Of a stretch of 64,000 nt of DNA, positions 1 through 9,801 are shown piece by piece. Position 1 is the first letter of the stretch, and every line of letters begins with the position of its first letter. A program made the translations under genes and the position numbers. The notes beneath the pieces are model-generated. The model made no database searches, was not told the origin of the DNA, and saw only the letters and a list, made by a program, of their open reading frames with translations. The stretch is from Brevibacterium ihuae (GTDB taxonomy: Bacteria > Actinomycetota > Actinomycetes > Actinomycetales > Brevibacteriaceae): NCBI RefSeq assembly GCF_900184225.1, contig NZ_FXWZ01000002.1, forward strand, positions 1,036,369 to 1,100,368. The letters are read 5' to 3'.

Positions 1-1786
<1,786 letters not shown>

Positions 1787-1790
<4 letters not shown>

Positions 1791-2134
1791 TCCTCGGGGT
1801 CCCCGACCACCCGCAGGTGACCATGGGTGCGCGCGTCGGCCGGGGGCGCGGCGGCGGGCTTGGGACGTGCGGCCTCGCGGACGGCGTCGGCGATCGCGAG
1901 GAGATCATCGCGGCTGCGCTCCGGCGGCTCCTCACCGGTGCCTAGCCGGATGAGCTGCCATCCCTGCGGTGCGGTGAGCCGCTCGGCGTGGCGGCGGCAG
2001 AGGTCGTGGGCTCCGGGCTCGGCGCGCATCGCGAGCGGACCGATGACGACGCAGGCGTCGGCGTGGACGTACGTCAGCGTCCACGCGGCGCTGCTCGCGC
2101 AGTTCATCTTGGAACACAGTCTCACTCCGGGCAC
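1787..2134 (-). CDS. DUF3499 family protein
   Basis: Small protein of 115 residues of unknown function. It has the DUF3499 pattern: a CSKMNC pair of cysteines near the start, TLTYVHADACVVIGPLA, then HDLCRRHAERLTAPQGWQLIRL. The CxxxxC and CxxH motifs look like a small metal-binding fold, which is inference. I place the start at GTG 2134 because an in-frame GTG lies 8 nt after a good -10 hexamer (TAGACT at 2148-2143), matching the leaderless pattern seen throughout the window; GTG 2125 is the alternative. The C-terminal third (PKPAAAPPADAR) is a low-complexity tail. It is the first gene of the DUF3499-manB-ahcY transcript and is divergent from the metallopeptidase-like gene with only 28 bp between them. 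Confidence 0.85.
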
Positions 2135-2142
2135 ACCACGGG

Positions 2143-2155
2143 AGTCTAATACAAT
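2143..2155. promoter_or_regulatory. Back-to-back -10 elements of a divergent leaderless gene pair
   Basis: TAGACT (minus strand, 2148-2143) and TACAAT (plus strand, 2150-2155) sit next to each other in a 28-bp intergenic gap. Start codons follow 8 nt (GTG 2134) and 7 nt (ATG 2163) later. There is no room for a 5' UTR with a ribosome site on either side, so both mRNAs are probably leaderless, and each -35 region would lie inside the opposite gene. This is inferred from sequence only. Confidence 0.6.
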
Positions 2156-2162
2156 CGGCCCC

Positions 2163-2558
2163 ATGTCCCGCTCCCCGTCACGCGACCGGCACGGCCGCGG
2201 AATGCGCCGGGAGCTGTTCTCCGCGCCGGTGCCCGCCGCCCGCACCCGGGCCGCCGATTTCGACCGGCTCGCCGCGCGCATCATGGAACGCGTGCGCAGC
2301 AGGGCGGCCGGTGAGCTCGACGCGGTGGTCCTCGCCGTCGACCGGGTCCCGCCGGCCACCGGCGAGGTCGAGCTCGGCCGCGTGTTCCCCGCCACGCCCG
2401 CCCGACCGGCGACGATCGTCGTCTACCGACTGCCGATCTCCTCTCGCTGCACCGAGCGCTCGGAGCTCGTCGATCTGCTCGGCCGGATCATCGGCGAGCA
2501 GGGCGGACTCCTGTGCGGGCGCTCCGCCTCCGAGCTCTGGCCGGGCGCAGGCGACTGA
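2163..2558 (+). CDS. Metallopeptidase-family protein (zincin-like, active-site motif degenerate)
   Basis: A 131-residue protein of the actinobacterial 'metallopeptidase family' paired with DUF3499. Recognisable blocks are a basic N-terminus (RDRHGRGMRRELF), RTRAADFDRL, LDAVVLAVDRVPP, LGRVFPATPARPATIVVYRLP and a helix ELVDLLGRIIGEQGGLL. In true zincins this last helix carries HExxH; here the two His positions are replaced (GEQGG), so zinc proteolysis is doubtful. The start ATG 2163 follows a TACAAT -10 by 7 nt, which supports a leaderless transcript. The stop lies 10 bp from the stop of the convergent DUF5719 gene. Confidence 0.8.
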   Translation: MSRSPSRDRHGRGMRRELFSAPVPAARTRAADFDRLAARIMERVRSRAAGELDAVVLAVDRVPPATGEVELGRVFPATPARPATIVVYRLPISSRCTERSELVDLLGRIIGEQGGLLCGRSASELWPGAGD

Positions 2559-2568
2559 GCACCCGGCG

Positions 2569-4014
2569 TCAGGAGCCGATGCGGATGTCGCGGTAGCCGA
2601 TCCCCGAGGGGGCCGACGGGACGACGAGGGCGCCGATGCCCGCTTCCCCGGACGCCATCGCGGCGCCGCGCACTGCGGTGCCGTCGGGGGTGTCGATGTG
2701 GAGCGCCATGACGTCCTCGCCGAACAGCGCATCGGGGGTGATGACGCTCGTGCGGTCGGGCGACAGGTCGACGGTCCGCGCCTCGGTGCTCGTCCCGTCC
2801 TCGCGCAGTCCACTGACCGTGAGCGTGCCGTCGGCCGCGCCGAGCACGACGCTCGTCTCCGGACCGCGCGGCAGCACGAGGAGCTGGCCGGCCCGCAGCG
2901 GTTCCACGGCGGGCACCTCCGCGAAGTCGCCGTCGGCGGGGAGCCGGGCACCCGCATGGACGGGGTCCTCCCCGGTGACGCGGACGACGCCGGCGGGCAC
3001 ATCGCCGAGCGGGACCTCGACGACGCCCCGGGCGGGGATCGCCGCGGAGCTCTCCGCGATGTCGACGGGCCCGTCGTGGCCGAGGTGCTCGATGCGCACC
3101 GTGGTCGCCGTGTCCCCCGGGTTGACGACGCGGAGAGCTGCGCTGCCGGCGGCGGCGAGCGGCACCTCGGCCTCGGTGGCCGCCGGGGCGGTCGGGGCCC
3201 CGTACTCGATCCCGAGGGAGGTCAGGCCGTCGCGCTCGATCTGCTGGAGCACGCTCGTCATGAGTCCGTCGGCGGCGCTGAGCTCGATCCCGAGGACCGG
3301 TTCGTCCGGTGCGAGGGCGCCGAGCAGCACGGCGCGCTGCTCGCCCGGCTGGAGACCGATCGTGTCCTCTCCCGCGGCGGTCACCGGTCCGTGCGCCCCG
3401 ACGAGGCCGATGCGCACGGTGATCGGCGCCTGGGAGGGATTGCCGATGAGCAGCCGCACATCCGAACCGGGCCCGCCCGAGGCGGCGGTGAACACCGCTC
3501 TCGTCGTCGGCCGGACGCAGCTGAGCACCGCGAGCCCGGCGTAGTCCCCGTCCGGCGCCGCGACGGTCTGGCCGGCGGAGACGAGCGCGGGGCTCTCGTC
3601 CTCCGCGAGGCCGGTGACCCGCACCGGTGCCTCCGCCCGGTCGTCGCCGCTGACGAAGCCGGGCGAGGCGCCGACGGTGAAGTTCTCGGCGCCGTCGAGG
3701 GAGGCCGAGCTCAGGCCGGCGGCCCGGCGGGTCCCGTCGGGAGCGGAGATCGGTGCGGTGGCCGCCTGCACGGTGGCCGGGGGTGCGGGATCGGTGGAGA
3801 ACTCGGCATCGGTGCCGGCCGCCTCCTCGGCGGTCTGCCAGGGTCCGGGGCACACGGACACGGTGTCGGAGGCGGGGAGGCGGATCTGGTCCGCGCCGCG
3901 CTCGACCGAACCGCCGGCGAGCGGCGCGAGGAATCCGGTGGTCGCGATGAGGACCCCGGGCACCGCGATCCCGGCGAAGGTGACGAGCGAGCGGAGATTG
4001 CGGCGGTCGATCAT
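2569..4014 (-). CDS. DUF5719 family secreted/anchored protein
   Basis: A 481-residue protein with an N-terminal uncleaved signal or membrane anchor (LVTFAGIAVPGVLIATTGFLAPLA, residues ~9-32) followed by a long extracytoplasmic region rich in Ala, Gly, Asp and beta-strand patterns (for example LRVVNPGDTATTVRIEHLG), typical of DUF5719. The function is unknown; members are found next to the large glycosyltransferase-like membrane protein in actinobacteria, suggesting a shared envelope role. ATG at 4014 overlaps the upstream TGA by 4 bp (ATGA), so translation is coupled. It is the last gene of the whiB2-glycosyltransferase-DUF5719 operon. Confidence 0.82.
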   Translation of the reverse strand: MIDRRNLRSLVTFAGIAVPGVLIATTGFLAPLAGGSVERGADQIRLPASDTVSVCPGPWQTAEEAAGTDAEFSTDPAPPATVQAATAPISAPDGTRRAAGLSSASLDGAENFTVGASPGFVSGDDRAEAPVRVTGLAEDESPALVSAGQTVAAPDGDYAGLAVLSCVRPTTRAVFTAASGGPGSDVRLLIGNPSQAPITVRIGLVGAHGPVTAAGEDTIGLQPGEQRAVLLGALAPDEPVLGIELSAADGLMTSVLQQIERDGLTSLGIEYGAPTAPAATEAEVPLAAAGSAALRVVNPGDTATTVRIEHLGHDGPVDIAESSAAIPARGVVEVPLGDVPAGVVRVTGEDPVHAGARLPADGDFAEVPAVEPLRAGQLLVLPRGPETSVVLGAADGTLTVSGLREDGTSTEARTVDLSPDRTSVITPDALFGEDVMALHIDTPDGTAVRGAAMASGEAGIGALVVPSAPSGIGYRDIRIGS

Positions 4015-7000
4015 GCGTCGTCCTCGGTGTCGGCGGTTCCTCCGGCGGGGGCGGCGGCACGGGCGCGGCCGCGGCCGTCGGCCGTCCGACCCGGGGTCAC
4101 CGCGCGGCTGCCGGCGGTGCGCACCCGGGTGTCGGAGCGGCCGAAGGGCAGGGCGGTGAGCACGGCGAGGGCGAGCACCGCGGCGCCGACGATGACGAGC
4201 GCGGTGTGGCCGGCCGTGCGGTCCTCGAGCGTGCCCGACCCGCCGGCGGCCGGCACGGCGTAGGAGGTGCGCCAGTCCGATCCGGGAGCGGGCTCGAGCG
4301 CCCCGCCGTCGAGGCGGGCGGAGGTGAGACCGGTGCGCTCGGCGAGGACGAGGGTGCGGCCCTCCGCACCGGCCGGGACGGTGAAGGCCCCGTCGCGGAC
4401 CTCGACGGCCTCGACCGTGCCGTCCGGGGAGTGGAGGGAGGCGAAGGAGATCGGCGCCCCGTCGGGCTCGACCTGCCACAGCCGCCCCTGCGCGGAGTCG
4501 CCGAGCCGGGTGAGACCGGTCGACACCGCGAGGTCGCGGCCGAGCGACTCGTCCGCCGAGGCGCTGACGACGACGAAGCCGACCCCGAGGCTGCGCAGAG
4601 CGGGTCGCGCATCGGAGCCGTCCCCGGCCGTGAGGCTGCCGATCGCAGTGGCGAGCGCGGTGTCAGCGTCGTCGAGCGCGGCGGGACGGCGGTCGAACGG
4701 CCCGCCGGTGATCCGGGAGGCGTGGTGGAGGGCGGAGTCGGTGAGGACCGTCCCGGTGCCGGCGCCGGCGAGGGTGCCGTACAGCTGGCCGTCCCGGGTG
4801 TCGAGGACGAGGGTGCGCTGACCGAGCGGTCCGGTGGCGCGCTCGGTGGCGAAGGCGGGGAGCACCGGGTCGGCGGCGCGTCCGACGGCGAGTCCGCCGA
4901 GCAGCCCCTGGGCGGTGAAGACGCCGAGGACGAGGAGCGCGCTCGCGGGCACGAGCACCCGCAGGGTCACCGAGCGCAGGCGCGAGGCGCGGTCGGGGTC
5001 CGCCGGCCACAGGGCGCCCGCGGTGAGGCCGACGGCGCCGAGGCCCATGAGGACGAGCGAGTCGCCGGTGAACGAGGCGACGAGGCGGTCGGGAGTGAGG
5101 CCGGCCTCGAGGGCGGACTGGACGATCCCGCCGGCGAGGCCCGCGCAGTAGAGCGCGGTCGAGGCGAGGAGGAGGCCGAGCGAGTTCCGCACCCGGGTGA
5201 GCGCGAGCGCCCCGGCGACGAGGAGCGGGAGCATGAGTACCAGGAGGATCCACGGCGTCAGCCCGTCGGGGAGGAGCCGGTCGAGCAGCGCCGACTCCGG
5301 GCGGGAGGGGTATCCGAGCGCGAGCTGGTAGCTCACCGGCGTCGCATAGTCGAGGGCGCGGCCCGGATTCGCGAGGAGGACGTCGAGGTGGCGCAGAGCG
5401 CCCGGCAGCCACGGGAGGAGCAGCCCGAGGGTGGGCAGCACGGTCCATACGAGGCCGGGCCGGCGGAGCACGCCGAGGAGGACGAGCAGTCCGAGGAGCA
5501 CGGGAGCGATGAGGAAGGGGCTGCCGGCGAGGACGACGGCGATCGCGAGTCCCGCACCGGCCGCGGCGGTCGCCCGTCGCAGGCGGACCGCGCGCTCGAG
5601 GGCCCAGCACGCGACCGGCGCGCACAGCCAGGCGAGGACCGTGCCGAACCGCCCCTCGAGCAGGGACACGAGGAGGGCCGGGGAGCACGCCCAGATGAGC
5701 GCGAGGACGCCGCGGATGCCCGCCGGCGGGGCGATCCGGCCCGCGCACAGGTACATGATGAGCGCGGACCCCGGCATCGCCGCGAACCACAGGACGCGGA
5801 GCAGCAGGTCGAGGTCGCCGAGGACGAGCAGGGACGCCAGTCCGAGCACGGTGAGCACGGGGTCGGCCGCATGCCCTTCGCCGAGCCCCACCCGGTCCAC
5901 CGGGGTGAGGATCCGATCGAGCACGGCCGCGGGGCCGACGTCGACGCGCGGCAGCGCCCCGCCCACGAGCGCGCCGGGACCGACGAGCGAATGGAGCATG
6001 AGGCCCGAGGCGAGGAGGGTGGCGACGAGCACCGCGGTCAGCGGGTGGAGGAGCAGGCTGCGCCGTCCGGTGACCTCGAGGCGGGAGAAGCGGGCGACCT
6101 CGCCGCGGGTCTCGAGGCCTCCGCCGGTCCGCTCGTTCTCCGGGGCCGGCCGGTCGTCCTCGTCCCGGAGCTCGCGCCGGGCGATGTCGAGAGCGTGGCG
6201 GGTCGCATACATCACCGCCGAGGCGTCGCGCCCCGAGCGGGTGCGGCGCAGCCGGGCGGTCGCGCGGGAGTCCGCCGGGAGCGCCGCGAGCGCGCGGAGC
6301 GACCACAGGGCGCGGCGGGGGGCGTTGGCGAGGAGGTACCCGAGGGCGGCGAGCAGGGCGAGGCCGCCGAGCCGGAGCAGCGTCCAGGTGGCCTGCGTGC
6401 GCGGGGCGAGTGCGAGCCGGTACCGGTGCTCGTCGCGCAGCGCCTGCGCGCTGACGAGCGGGCGGGCCGAGGAGCGATAGGGGTGTGCCGCGGGCACGTG
6501 GACCGCGGCCGCGGGGACGAGTTCGACCCGCCGGCCGGCGGCGCGGATCCGGCGGCAGTACTCGATGCCCCGGTAGGCCGGGGCGAGCGCCGGGGAGGGG
6601 ACCCCGATCGACCGGACGACCTCGGCGGGCACGAGGAGGCCGGGGACGTCGACGGCGAGGACGTCCTGGCGGCGGTCGTACTGGCCGGCATCGGTCTCCC
6701 CAGGGGCCACGGGATTGACCCGCAGACCCTCGGGGGTGGTGGTGACCCCGGCGGAGACGAGGGTCTGCCGACCGGGCTCACCGGTGGTCAGCGTCGGACC
6801 GACGGCCCCGAGCGACTCCGCGGAGTTGAGCGCCTCGATGAGGCGCGGCAGGGATTCGGGCCCCGGTCGCGCACCCGGGGTGAGGAACCAGACGTACTGC
6901 GCGCGGGCGAGGACGGGGGCGTCGGCCGCCTCGGCGTGCGTGCTGACCCCGGGCCGCGAACCGTCGGCCGACAGGGCGAGGAAGCCGCTGACATCGGCGA

Positions 7001-7082
7001 ACTCCCGGCGCAGGGAGGCGAGCCACTCCGGCTCGACGGGTCCGTCGTCGAGATCGACGACGACGGTGACGGCAAAGCTCAC
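4011..7082 (-). CDS. Large polytopic membrane protein with N-terminal glycosyltransferase-2-like domain
   Basis: A 1023-residue protein. Residues 1-~230 have the order of a GT-A glycosyltransferase: VTVVVDL strand, ARAQYVWFLTPGARPGPESLPRL, VLAVDVPGLLVPAEVVRSIG and RGIEYCRRIRAAGRRVELVP (the 'E-D..R.R..G' acceptor block). The usual Asp-rich DxD segment reads LTPGA, so metal-dependent catalysis is uncertain. A single helix near 235-255 is followed by a basic linker and then roughly a dozen transmembrane helices (from LLLHPLTAVLVATLLASG on), an extracytoplasmic region and a final helix (ALVIVGAAVLALAVLTALPF). The start is GTG 7082, overlapping the whiB2 stop (GTGA). By position it is probably an envelope polysaccharide factor made with WhiB2; substrate unknown. 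Confidence 0.8.
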   Translation of the reverse strand: MSFAVTVVVDLDDGPVEPEWLASLRREFADVSGFLALSADGSRPGVSTHAEAADAPVLARAQYVWFLTPGARPGPESLPRLIEALNSAESLGAVGPTLTTGEPGRQTLVSAGVTTTPEGLRVNPVAPGETDAGQYDRRQDVLAVDVPGLLVPAEVVRSIGVPSPALAPAYRGIEYCRRIRAAGRRVELVPAAAVHVPAAHPYRSSARPLVSAQALRDEHRYRLALAPRTQATWTLLRLGGLALLAALGYLLANAPRRALWSLRALAALPADSRATARLRRTRSGRDASAVMYATRHALDIARRELRDEDDRPAPENERTGGGLETRGEVARFSRLEVTGRRSLLLHPLTAVLVATLLASGLMLHSLVGPGALVGGALPRVDVGPAAVLDRILTPVDRVGLGEGHAADPVLTVLGLASLLVLGDLDLLLRVLWFAAMPGSALIMYLCAGRIAPPAGIRGVLALIWACSPALLVSLLEGRFGTVLAWLCAPVACWALERAVRLRRATAAAGAGLAIAVVLAGSPFLIAPVLLGLLVLLGVLRRPGLVWTVLPTLGLLLPWLPGALRHLDVLLANPGRALDYATPVSYQLALGYPSRPESALLDRLLPDGLTPWILLVLMLPLLVAGALALTRVRNSLGLLLASTALYCAGLAGGIVQSALEAGLTPDRLVASFTGDSLVLMGLGAVGLTAGALWPADPDRASRLRSVTLRVLVPASALLVLGVFTAQGLLGGLAVGRAADPVLPAFATERATGPLGQRTLVLDTRDGQLYGTLAGAGTGTVLTDSALHHASRITGGPFDRRPAALDDADTALATAIGSLTAGDGSDARPALRSLGVGFVVVSASADESLGRDLAVSTGLTRLGDSAQGRLWQVEPDGAPISFASLHSPDGTVEAVEVRDGAFTVPAGAEGRTLVLAERTGLTSARLDGGALEPAPGSDWRTSYAVPAAGGSGTLEDRTAGHTALVIVGAAVLALAVLTALPFGRSDTRVRTAGSRAVTPGRTADGRGRARAAAPAGGTADTEDDA

Positions 7083-7525
7083 ACCACCTGCTTCTTCAGC
7101 CGGCGGCGCTCCCTTTCCGACAGTCCGCCCCAGATCCCGAATCGCTCGTCGTTCTCGAGCGCGTACTCGAGGCACTGCGTGCGCACCTCGCACGAGGCGC
7201 AGACCTTCTTCGCCTCGCGGGTCGAGCCGCCCTTCTCCGGGAAGAACGCCTCCGGATCGGTCTGGGCGCACAGCGCCTGGTCCTGCCACGAGAGGACGCC
7301 GTCCTCGACGTCGCCGAACAGCACCGACAGCGAGGACACCGCTGCCTGGGACTCGGAGTGCGTGGGCACGGGGCGCAGATCGGTGGGATCGAGCGAGAGC
7401 GGGTCCGGGACGAACGACGGCGCGGGCCGGGTCGGGTCGACGAACCAGTCCTCGGCGGTGCGCTCGGTCACCGACGGATAGTGCGGTGCCCGCCATTCCT
7501 CTGCATGGTGTCGCGCTTCTGTCAC
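7079..7525 (-). CDS. whiB2: WhiB-family transcriptional regulator (WhiB2/WhmD type)
   Basis: A 148-residue Fe-S regulator. The four cluster cysteines are visible at 86, 109, 112 and 118 (C-x22-C-x2-C-x5-C), followed by the GIWGGLSERERRRLK turn and basic tail (130-145) used for sigma-factor and DNA contact. The core DPEAFFPEKGGSTREAKKVC is that of WhiB2/WhmD, which in mycobacteria is tied to cell division and septation. GTG 7525 was chosen because GGGGAGG lies 5 nt upstream; the ~70-residue N-terminus ahead of the core is poorly conserved. It heads an operon with the glycosyltransferase-like protein (GTGA overlap). Adjacency to fbiA/fbiB matches the mycobacterial arrangement. Confidence 0.94.
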   Translation of the reverse strand: MTEARHHAEEWRAPHYPSVTERTAEDWFVDPTRPAPSFVPDPLSLDPTDLRPVPTHSESQAAVSSLSVLFGDVEDGVLSWQDQALCAQTDPEAFFPEKGGSTREAKKVCASCEVRTQCLEYALENDERFGIWGGLSERERRRLKKQVV

Positions 7526-7845
7526 GAGTCCTCCCCTGACGTCGTTTCCCGGTCCGGACGGGCGGATGATGCCCGTCGTCGACCGCTTTCCCCTACAGGA
7601 ATTACACGCGTGTCATTCCCGATTCGTCAACCCCGCGAGTGCTATGGACGGGCCCTGCGGTCTCGCTATTCGAACAGGCGTTCCCCGGCGGCGCGGAGTG
7701 ATCCACTAGATGTGGGGTCGCGGCGCCATCGCAACCACAACCTGTGGTGAATCGATCGCATCGTCAACTTTCTCGGGTGATTCCCGCCGCACTGCGGCCG
7801 GTGGGCCCGCGGGCGCGGACGGCGAAATCCTGCGACGATGGGACC
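7526..7845. promoter_or_regulatory. Divergent whiB2 / fbiA-like intergenic region with whiB2 promoter
   Basis: This 320-bp gap has no gene. On the minus strand a TTGACG -35 (7630-7625) and TGTAAT -10 (7606-7601) lie 18 bp apart, giving a ~70-nt leader ending in GGGGAGG before the whiB2 GTG. The spacer overlaps a perfect 10-bp palindrome ACACGCGTGT (7604-7613), a plausible operator. On the plus side a weak -10 (GACGAT, 7834-7839) ends 6 nt before the fbiA-like ATG, which suggests a leaderless start. Nothing else recognisable was seen. Confidence 0.6.
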
Positions 7846-8634
7846 ATGCGAATCACCGTCCTGCCGATCACCGACACGTCCATCGACATCGTCGCCGACG
7901 TGCTCGCCTTCTCCGCCGACCGCCCCGACGACCGCCTCACCGTCATCGCCTCGACATTCACCGACGTCACGGTCCACGGCCTCCGCTTCACCCCCGACAT
8001 CGACGCCTGTCTGCTCCCCCCGGGCACGGCGCAGCCCGGTGGCGCGGTCGAGGAGCTCGCGGCCTATCACGTCGATGCGGAGTGGTTCCCGATGACGGAG
8101 GCGAGCCTCGCCGCCGCGGTCCTCCGCACCCGACTGCTCGCCCTCGGCTATCCGATGTCCCAGGTGGTGCAGGCGATGGCGAGCCGGTTCTCCCCGGGGT
8201 TCACGCTCCTGCCGGCGTCCGACGACTCCGTCGAGACGCTCGTCGTCGTCGAGCGCGAGGGCCAGGAGGAGGCGTGGCCGGCGCGCCGCTTCCGGGCGGT
8301 CCCCCCGCAGCCGGTGACCCGCGTCGTGCGCACCGGGCTCGACAGGGCCACTGCCGCCCCCGGGGTGCTCCGCGCGCTGCGGCAGACCGATGCGATCATC
8401 GTCCGCGCCGACGAGTACGCCGCACTCGACACCGTGCCCTTCCTCGAGCTCCCCGGAGTGCTCGACGCCCTCACCGGCACCCGGGCGACGGTGCTCGTGT
8501 CCGGCGGGGAGCATCTGCCCGACGACCTCCGCACCCGGCTCGGCGGCCGCCCGATCACCGGCGGCGTCGCCGAGGCGCTCGCGACGGTGGGCCCCGCGGC
8601 TCCGGCGGGCACCTCGGTCTGGGACCGGCCGTGA
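7846..8634 (+). CDS. CofD/FbiA-like protein, degenerate (F420 locus)
   Basis: A 262-residue homologue of the 2-phospho-L-lactate (phosphoenolpyruvate) transferase that makes F420-0. Homology is clear in HGLRFTPDIDACL, HVDAEWFPMTEASLAAAVLRTRLLALGYPMSQV and FTLLPASDDSVETLVVV. However, the N-terminal GGxGGA nucleotide/Fo loop is replaced by LPITDTSIDI, the NVGDD block by ASTFTD, and the C-terminal NPxxSIG motif by EYAALDTVPFL; it is also shorter than typical FbiA (~330 residues). Catalysis as a transferase is therefore doubtful. ATG 7846 follows a weak -10 by 6 nt. GTGA overlap with fbiB means they are co-translated. It may be a decayed or repurposed FbiA. Confidence 0.75.
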   Translation: MRITVLPITDTSIDIVADVLAFSADRPDDRLTVIASTFTDVTVHGLRFTPDIDACLLPPGTAQPGGAVEELAAYHVDAEWFPMTEASLAAAVLRTRLLALGYPMSQVVQAMASRFSPGFTLLPASDDSVETLVVVEREGQEEAWPARRFRAVPPQPVTRVVRTGLDRATAAPGVLRALRQTDAIIVRADEYAALDTVPFLELPGVLDALTGTRATVLVSGGEHLPDDLRTRLGGRPITGGVAEALATVGPAAPAGTSVWDRP

Positions 8635-9794
8635 ACCGGGAGGCCGGCCGGCCGGCGCCCTCGCGCCTCCTCACCGCCTACGCGGTGTCCGGGATCGAGC
8701 GGATCTCGCCGGGCAGCGACCTGTGCGCGACGCTGTGCGCCGCGATCGACCGCAACCGGATCGAGATCAAGGACGGCGACGTGCTCGTCGTCGCCTCGAA
8801 GGTCGTCGCGAAGGCCGAGGGCCGGCTGCGCGAGGCCGCCGATCGCCGGGCCTTCGAATCCCTCGTCGACGCCGCGACGGTGCGCCCGGTGGCCGCTCGG
8901 AGCTTCACCGCCGCGGACGGCCCCGCCGTCGTCACGGTGGCCCGCACCGCCGCCGGCACGGTGCAGGCCGCGGCCGGGCTCGACCGGTCGAACGCCGAGG
9001 GCGCCGTCGTGCTCCACCCGGCGGATCCCGACGCCTCTGCCGCCGCGCTGCGCCGCGGGTTCGAGAAGTGGTTCGGGGTCGCGCTCGCGGTCATCGTGTC
9101 CGACTCGACTTCGCGGCCGTGGCGGCGCGGGGTGTTCGACTTCGCACTCGGCTCCGCCGGACTCGCCGGCCTCGACTCCCAGCGGGGCGAGCCCGACGAC
9201 TCCGGCCGGGTCCAGCTCGTCACCGAGCGGGCGGTCGCCGACGAGATCGCCGCGGCCGCCGACCTCGTCAAGGGTGCGGCCCGCGGACTTCCCCTCGCCG
9301 TGGTCCGCGGGGTCGGCGATCTGCTCGCCGATTCCGCCCCGGGCGCCCGTACGCTCAACCGCCCCGAGTCCGAGGACTGGTTCCGCACCGGGCACGTCGA
9401 AGCCGTGCACGCCGCGCTCGACGCCGCGGGCCTCGCCCATCCCCCGGCCTCGGCCTCGGGGGACGACGACGTGCTCACCCGGGTCTCGCGTGCGCTCGCC
9501 GCGGCCCGCGGACGGACCGGCCGGACGCCGGGTCAGGACCACTGGCGGCTCCGCGTCGACGGCGCGGGCTCGCGGATCCTCGTCCAGCGCAGCGGTGCGC
9601 AGATCCCGCCGGAGGAGGACGGCCATCCGCTCGTCGAGTCCGCGATCGGCCTCGGCGCCCTCGTCGAGCGCCTCCACACCACCCTCCACGCGGAGGGGCT
9701 GCGCGCCCGCGTCCGCTACGACTGGGCCGCCGACGGCGCGCCGCGCGGCGCCGCGCTCGCCATCGAACTCGAACTCGCACCCGACCGAGAGTAG
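8631..9794 (+). CDS. fbiB: Coenzyme F420-0:L-glutamate ligase (CofE/FbiB)
   Basis: A 387-residue protein whose first ~250 residues are CofE: GDVLVVASKVVAKAEGR near residue 43, RTAAGTVQAAAGLDRSNAEG, VIVSDSTSRPWRRGVFDFALGSAGL and RGEPDDSGRVQLVTERAVADEIAAAADLVKG. It would add gamma-glutamates to F420-0 using GTP. The C-terminal ~130 residues stand where mycobacterial FbiB has an FMN-binding nitroreductase-like domain, but this part is shorter and not clearly that domain. It starts at GTG 8631, overlapping the fbiA-like stop; TIGR03089 follows 7 nt after its stop. No fbiC is in the window, so F420 production cannot be inferred from here alone. Confidence 0.87.
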   Translation: MNREAGRPAPSRLLTAYAVSGIERISPGSDLCATLCAAIDRNRIEIKDGDVLVVASKVVAKAEGRLREAADRRAFESLVDAATVRPVAARSFTAADGPAVVTVARTAAGTVQAAAGLDRSNAEGAVVLHPADPDASAAALRRGFEKWFGVALAVIVSDSTSRPWRRGVFDFALGSAGLAGLDSQRGEPDDSGRVQLVTERAVADEIAAAADLVKGAARGLPLAVVRGVGDLLADSAPGARTLNRPESEDWFRTGHVEAVHAALDAAGLAHPPASASGDDDVLTRVSRALAAARGRTGRTPGQDHWRLRVDGAGSRILVQRSGAQIPPEEDGHPLVESAIGLGALVERLHTTLHAEGLRARVRYDWAADGAPRGAALAIELELAPDRE

Positions 9795-9801
9795 GACCCC
9801 C

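Noticed and set aside
2163..2558. Active HExxH zinc protease
   Set aside because: Both His ligands of the motif are replaced, so I kept only the family name.
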